DNA of 64,000 nt from assembly GCA_963703855.1 (NCBI GenBank), contig CAVPFW010000022.1, forward strand, positions 434,001 to 498,000, in the 5' to 3' direction. Source of the DNA: AP-15 sp963703855. Its GTDB lineage: Bacteria > Pseudomonadota > Alphaproteobacteria > ATCC43930 > CGMCC-115725. Below, one piece after another: positions 59,861-64,000 of the stretch (position 1 is its first letter; each line of letters opens with the position of its first letter). A program made the translations under genes and the position numbers. The notes beneath the pieces were generated by a model. The model was not told the origin of the DNA. It did not search any database and saw only the letters and a program-made list of their open reading frames with translations.

Positions 59861-61396
59861 TCAGCGCAAGTTCTCGAGCGGCCTCGTCGGGCTGAGCTTG
59901 GCCGGCAAGGCCAGGGCCAGCACCAGGCTGATGACGGCGACCAGGACGGCGATGACATAGACGAGGTGCAGCGCACCGCCGACCGCCTCGCTCAGGCGGG
60001 CGATCTGGGCGGCGCCGAGGCTCTGCCGCGCGGCCGGCGCCAACAGCCGGTTGACCGCATCCCCCGCCCCGGGCAGCCGTTGGGCAATGCCGAAATTGAG
60101 GATCGCGCCGAACACCGCCGCACCCACCGACTGGCCGACGATGCGCATGAACATCGTCGCCGAGGTCGCCATGCCGCGCTCGTTCCAGCCGACCGCCGCC
60201 TGGATCGAGACGATAAAGGCGGTGTTGCAGAACCCCATGCCGACCCCGAGCAGAAAGGCGCCGAGGCATGGCCGAAACAGGCTGCCCGCCGGATCGAGGG
60301 TGATCAGCACCAGGCTTCCGGCGACCAGGCAGAAACCGCCGATCGACGCTGCCAGCCGGTAGGAGGTGCGGATCATCAGCCGCCCCGACGCCATGCTGGC
60401 AAAGGCCCAGCTGACCGACGAGGCGGCGAGGACGATACCGGAGGCGGTTGCGGTCCGCCCCATCGCCCCCTGCACATAAGTCGGCATAAAGGCCGAAAGC
60501 GACATCATCACCGCGCCGTTGGCAAAACCGGCGAGGCAGCCGACGGCGACGACCCGGTTGCGCCACAGCGCCGACGGCAGCATCGGCTCGGCGGCGCGGC
60601 GCTCATGCGCGCACAGCACACCGAGGGCGACCGCGCCGGCCAAGGCCAGCCCGGCGATCGTCGTTCCGCCCGCATGCCCGACCTGCACCAGGGCCAGCAT
60701 CGGCGCACCAACCCCCAGCACCAATAGGCCCGAGCCCAGGGCGTCGATCCGGTGCGGGCGCGGCTGACGCTCCTCATGCAGAAACAGGCCGAACATGACA
60801 AAGGTCGCGGCCCCGATCGGCAGGTTGACCCAGAACACCACCGGCCAGCCGACATGCTCGACGACAAAGGCGCCCAAGGTCGGGCCGATCACCGCGGCGA
60901 TGCCGAACATGCCCGAGATGTAGCCCTGCATCCGCGCCCGCTCGACCGGCGAATAGATGTCGCCGATGATCGTCGTTGCGATCGGCTGCACCGCACCGGC
61001 GCCGATCCCCTCGACGGCGCGGAACAGAATGAGCGGCACCATGCCCCAGGCAAAGCCGCACAGCGCCGAGCCGACGAGGAACAGGCTGGTCCCGGCGAAA
61101 AAGACGCGCTTGCGCCCATAGAGGTCGGCGAGCCGCCCGTAGATCGGGATCGTCACCGCCTGGGCCAAAAGATAGGCGGCGAAGGCCCAGCTGAACAGGC
61201 GAAACCCGCCGAGGGCGGCGACGATCGTCGGCATCGCGGTGGCGACGATGTAGCTGTCGATCGCAGTCATGAAGATCGCCAGCATGACCGCCGCCAGCAC
61301 CAGCCGCCGCGCCGACCGGGCCTGCGCCGATAAATTGTCCCAGAGATTTTCGCGGGCGGATTGTTCGACCAAATCGTCCCCGTGCGCCGAAACCAA
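59861..61396 (-). CDS. DHA2 family multidrug efflux MFS transporter
   Basis: This 511-residue protein has 14 predicted membrane segments, as in the EmrB/QacA group. The first helix pair ends in IDSYIVATAMPTIVAALGGF (motif D1), followed by GRLADLYGRKRVFFAGTSLF (motif A) and ILFRAVEGIGAGAVQPIATT (motif C-like). It is likely a proton-driven drug exporter. It converges with the amidase and is divergent from the D-threonine-aldolase-like gene. No adjacent membrane-fusion protein is seen. Confidence 0.88.
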   Translation of the reverse strand: MVSAHGDDLVEQSARENLWDNLSAQARSARRLVLAAVMLAIFMTAIDSYIVATAMPTIVAALGGFRLFSWAFAAYLLAQAVTIPIYGRLADLYGRKRVFFAGTSLFLVGSALCGFAWGMVPLILFRAVEGIGAGAVQPIATTIIGDIYSPVERARMQGYISGMFGIAAVIGPTLGAFVVEHVGWPVVFWVNLPIGAATFVMFGLFLHEERQPRPHRIDALGSGLLVLGVGAPMLALVQVGHAGGTTIAGLALAGAVALGVLCAHERRAAEPMLPSALWRNRVVAVGCLAGFANGAVMMSLSAFMPTYVQGAMGRTATASGIVLAASSVSWAFASMASGRLMIRTSYRLAASIGGFCLVAGSLVLITLDPAGSLFRPCLGAFLLGVGMGFCNTAFIVSIQAAVGWNERGMATSATMFMRIVGQSVGAAVFGAILNFGIAQRLPGAGDAVNRLLAPAARQSLGAAQIARLSEAVGGALHLVYVIAVLVAVISLVLALALPAKLSPTRPLENLR

Positions 61397-61579
61397 GCTG
61401 GCTCGCGCTGACTGTCAAAGAGCCGGCTTTGTACAGCAAGCCGGCAGCGCGCACACCAGCAATGCACAGAATTTGGGCATCGGCCCGCGACTTCTGCCAC
61501 CCGCATCCCGCGGCGCGTGTTGCATTTGCGCTCCGGCTGCGCAAGCCTCGGGGAGGCCTGAACCCGTGGAGATTTCACG

Positions 61580-62705
61580 ATGACGACCCGCCCGCCCGCC
61601 GAGATCGGCATGCCGCTCGACGAGGTCGACACCCCCGCCCTGGTGATCGACCTAGACGCATTCGAGCGCAATCTCTCCCGCCTGCCGCAGCGCATCGCGG
61701 GCAGCGCGGTGCGGCTGCGCCCGCATGCCAAGACCCATAAATGCCCGGTCATCGCATTGCAGCAGGTGGCGCAGGGTGCGGTCGGCGTGTGCGTGCAAAA
61801 GGTCGGCGAGGCCGAGGCGATGGTCTATGGCGGGGTCAAGGACGTGCTCGTCACCAACGAGATCGTCGGCCGGCAGAAACTGCGGCGGCTGGTCGCGCTG
61901 GCCGGTATCGCCCGGGTCGGGGTATGCGCCGACGATGCGGGTCAGGTACACGCGCTCGAAGAGGCGGCGGCCGAGGCCGGCATCACACTCCCGGTCTATG
62001 TCGAGGTCAACATGGGCGGCAACCGCTGCGGGGTCGAACCCGGCGAGCCGGCGCTCGATCTCGCCCGGCGAGTGGCCGATGCGCCGCACCTCGCGTTTGC
62101 CGGGCTCCAGGCCTATCACGGCTCGGCCCAGCATCTGCGGGGCTGGGACGAGCGGCGCCAGGCGATCGCCCAGGCCGCCGACAAGGCCGGGCGTACCCGC
62201 GACCTGTTGGCCGGAAACGGAATTCCCTGCCCGGTCGTGACCGGGGCCGGCACCGGCAGCTTCGAGTTCGAAGCCGGCAGCGGCGTCTATACCGAATTGC
62301 AATGCGGCTCTTACATCTTCATGGACGCCGATTACGGACGCAACCTCGACCGCGACGGCGGGCCGACCCGAGCGTTCGAGCCGAGCCTTTTCGTGTGGGC
62401 GACGGTGATGAGCCGCCCGACCGAGGAGCGCGCCATCGTCGACGCCGGATTGAAGGCATTGGCCTTCGATTCCGGCCCGCCGCTGGTGTGGGACGAGCCC
62501 GCCGCGAGCTACGAGCGCGCCTCCGACGAGCATGGCCGGCTCGCGGTCGCCGCCGCCACCAATCGCCTTCAGGATCGGCGACAAGATCCGCCTCGTCCCC
62601 GGCCATTGCGATCCGACCGTCAACCTCTACGACTGGTACGTCTGCGTCCGCGGCAGCCGCGTCGAAGCGATCTGGCCGATCACCGCCCGCGGTGCGGTTT
62701 ATTGA
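61580..62705 (+). CDS. D-threonine aldolase-like PLP enzyme, one extra base
   Basis: This 374-residue (repaired) alanine-racemase-fold PLP enzyme of the DSD1/D-Thr aldolase type has PALVIDLDAFERNLSRLPQR, HAKTHKCP with the PLP Lys, VYVEVNMGGNRCGVEPGEPA and CPVVTGAGTGSFEFEAGSGV. The C-terminal metal site appears in LVPGHCDPTVNLYDWYVCVR, with His and Cys. One extra A near 62571 breaks the frame just before it. A downstream partial duplicate (63543) lacks that base and confirms the repair. Family members split D-beta-hydroxy amino acids into aldehyde and glycine or pyruvate. Confidence 0.88.
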
Positions 62706-62722
62706 TCAGAGGCAGGGCGCCG

Positions 62723-63402
62723 TCACTCCTCCGGCATCCCGGCCTTGCGCAGCCCGAGGAATACTGTCTTTTCGACAAGCGACACGTATGCCGGATTGGT
62801 ATAGGGGAGCGATGCTCGCATCCGAGCCAGGGAATTGCTTTCGGGCTTGAGTTTATTTCCGTGAGCCAAAGCGGTTTCCGCCTCTTCGAAATCGCCCTTG
62901 AGCGCGAGTGCCGCCGCTAGAAGCATATGGGTGTAATGAAGTCGGGTATTGTCGGCTCGCGCTTTTCTGAGGAGGTCGACGGCTTTTCCACTTGACCCAC
63001 TAACAGATAGCACAGACCTAAGCCGGCGTAGGCGCTCGGCGTGCCCGCCTCATTTGGCCCCAACCGCAGTCCTTTCTCAAATTCAGGAATCGCCGCCTCG
63101 GGCTCGCCGCTCAAAATGAGTGTGAACCCAACCTGACGAAACGCAGTCGTGTTGTTTGGATCGAGCGCGATCACCGTCTCCCACGCGATCTGCGCTTCGG
63201 CCGATCGGTTTTGCAATCGGCGGAGTAAGCCGAAGGTCGCGTGTGCTGAGCCACCAATTGCGCTCTCCTGAGTCGCTTCCGAGAGTAACTCTTCAGCTCT
63301 TGCCTGATCCTGTGGAACAGAATTGCTCCATCCGTCGGCTATGTTAGCGATAAGTACCCATGCAATTCCGATCTGGGCATCAACCGATTTCGGGTCGATC
63401 AC
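62723..63402 (-). pseudogene. Truncated C-terminal fragment of a TPR-containing cyclase-like protein
   Basis: Two frames on the minus strand read as consecutive TPR motifs: AQIAWETVIALDPNNTTAFR, then AIPEFEKGLRLGPN and, after a one-base loss near 62995, GKAVDLLRKARADNTRLHYT. The end is EKTVFLGLRKAGMPEE, typical of the last residues of TPR-bearing adenylate cyclases. The N-terminal cyclase domain is absent, as a stop lies just upstream of 63402. The fragment is sandwiched between the aldolase gene and its partial duplicate. Confidence 0.65.
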
Positions 63403-63542
63403 CAGCGCGGTCGTCGCTTAGATTGGCGAACGGCAGCACGACGATCGATAGGCGCGGCCGAGTGCTGACGTCGCTTTGCGGAATTAACGCGGCATCGGAG
63501 CGTGCGCCCGCGCCAGCCTGGCGGCATCAGCGGCCGACATTT

Positions 63543-63734
63543 GAGCGCGCCTCCGACGAGCACGGCGGGCTCGCCGTCGCCGTCGCCACCAATTTCCTGC
63601 GGATCGGCGACAAGATCCGCCTCGTCCCCGGCCACTGCGATCCGACCGTCAACCTCTACGACTGGTACATCTGCATCCGCGGCAGCCGCGTCGAAGCGAT
63701 CTGGCCGATCACCGTCCGGGGCGCGGTCTATTAG
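63543..63734 (+). pseudogene. Partial duplicate of the 3' end of the D-threonine-aldolase-like gene
   Basis: This stretch encodes ERASDEHGGLAVAVATNFLR, then IGDKIRLVPGHCDPTVNLYD and RGSRVEAIWPITVRGAVY. It is about 90 percent identical by eye to 62513-62705 but has an uninterrupted frame. The upstream copy has 193 bases and this one 192, showing the single extra base in the former. There is no promoter or start here, so it is a tail fragment left by duplication or recombination. Confidence 0.75.
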
Positions 63735-63856
63735 ACTAGCGCCCGATCGGCGGAATAAAGCCAGCTTTGCGGAGTCGGAGTGATCGAGCAGTAGTGTGAA
63801 CGGCTCCGACGCCGTTGCCGGGCATCGGGAAATCTCCAAGAGGGAGGGCTTGGCGT

Positions 63857-64000
63857 ATGAAGCTTGCATCGCTGTTCAAAACAGCCGCGCCGGCGACCGC
63901 GATCGCTATCGCCGCGCTTTGTGCCGGGGCGTGGCGGGCCGAGGCCGGCTATGTTCAGACAAACCTCGTCTCGGACGGCTTGCTACCGGCCGAGCTTATC
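63857..64000 (+). CDS. TIGR03118 family secreted protein (5' part)
   Basis: The frame opens at ATG 63857 with a signal peptide (MKLASLFKTAAPATAIAIAA, then LCAGAWRAEA). The mature start AGYVQTNLVSDGLLPAELI is the recognisable beginning of TIGR03118 proteins. These are exported beta-propeller-like proteins of unknown function with a C-terminal sorting motif in many cases. The window ends after 48 codons, so the rest cannot be judged. Confidence 0.65.
   Translation, partial: MKLASLFKTAAPATAIAIAALCAGAWRAEAGYVQTNLVSDGLLPAELI

Overview
The window is GC-rich and reads like a free-living alphaproteobacterium, probably from the Rhodospirillales or Rhizobiales side. The evidence is the mutM/ubiE/ubiB neighbourhood, purD divergent from xseA, and the alphaproteobacterial type of LexA box (GTTC-N7-GTTC) upstream of a dinD-like gene. 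The family content also fits: CyaC-like adenylate cyclase, mandelate racemase-like enolases, HpcH/HpaI aldolases, a MaoC hydratase, an LLM oxidoreductase and an amidase. No rRNA gene, CRISPR array or prophage is visible. Species-level placement is not possible from sequence reading alone.

Layout. Positions 1-3.1 kb are a worn accessory patch: the 3' end of an unknown gene, a frameshifted IS1595-family (ISXO2-like) element, a broken dinD with a LexA box, and a degenerate tRNA-Leu with a GGA anticodon. From 3.6 to 11.4 kb come a secreted protein, two tandem enolase-superfamily genes, the ubiquinone pair ubiB/ubiE, mutM and an enoyl-CoA hydratase. From 11.4 to 17.1 kb is a field of very small genes: a Sel1 protein, rpsU with a cold-shock remnant in front, an intact cold-shock gene and a helix-turn-helix protein. 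The last two sit among three arrays of related 16-20 bp tandem repeats.

From 17.1 to 28.3 kb are three small dimeric alpha/beta-barrel proteins, a CitE-like lyase with MaoC, DedA, a SAM hydrolase, MFS, TerC, a large MscS channel, PaiB, LysE and glutathione peroxidase. From 28.3 to 35.1 kb are a redox-type adenylate cyclase (membrane anchor, [2Fe-2S], cyclase) and a four-gene Gld-type ABC operon. From 35.2 to 41.4 kb are purD, xseA, a kinase fusion, an SDR and a cupin.

The most intriguing block is 41.4-45.9 kb. It holds a GTP cyclohydrolase II, a CDP-alcohol phosphatidyltransferase, a zinc-type alcohol dehydrogenase relative, a pyruvoyl-tetrahydropterin-synthase-like protein lacking the usual Cys and one zinc His, and a GT4 glycosyltransferase. 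Together they suggest an unrecognised pterin- or GTP-derived glycosylated, possibly lipid-linked product. A response regulator, an FkbM methyltransferase and a second glycosyltransferase follow. The rest (48.6-64 kb) is catabolic and detoxifying: LLM oxidoreductase, VOC protein, second cyclase, alkB, aldolase, BNR-repeat protein, aldo/keto reductase, MetE-like protein, amidase, DHA2 exporter and a D-threonine-aldolase-like PLP enzyme. The 3' end of that last gene is duplicated about 1 kb downstream, around a truncated cyclase/TPR gene.

An important caveat runs through the window. At least eight otherwise well-preserved genes are each interrupted by one extra base, so their lengths are 3n+1. 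This looks more like insertion-type sequencing error than biology, and the affected genes should be treated as probably intact in the organism until the reads are checked.
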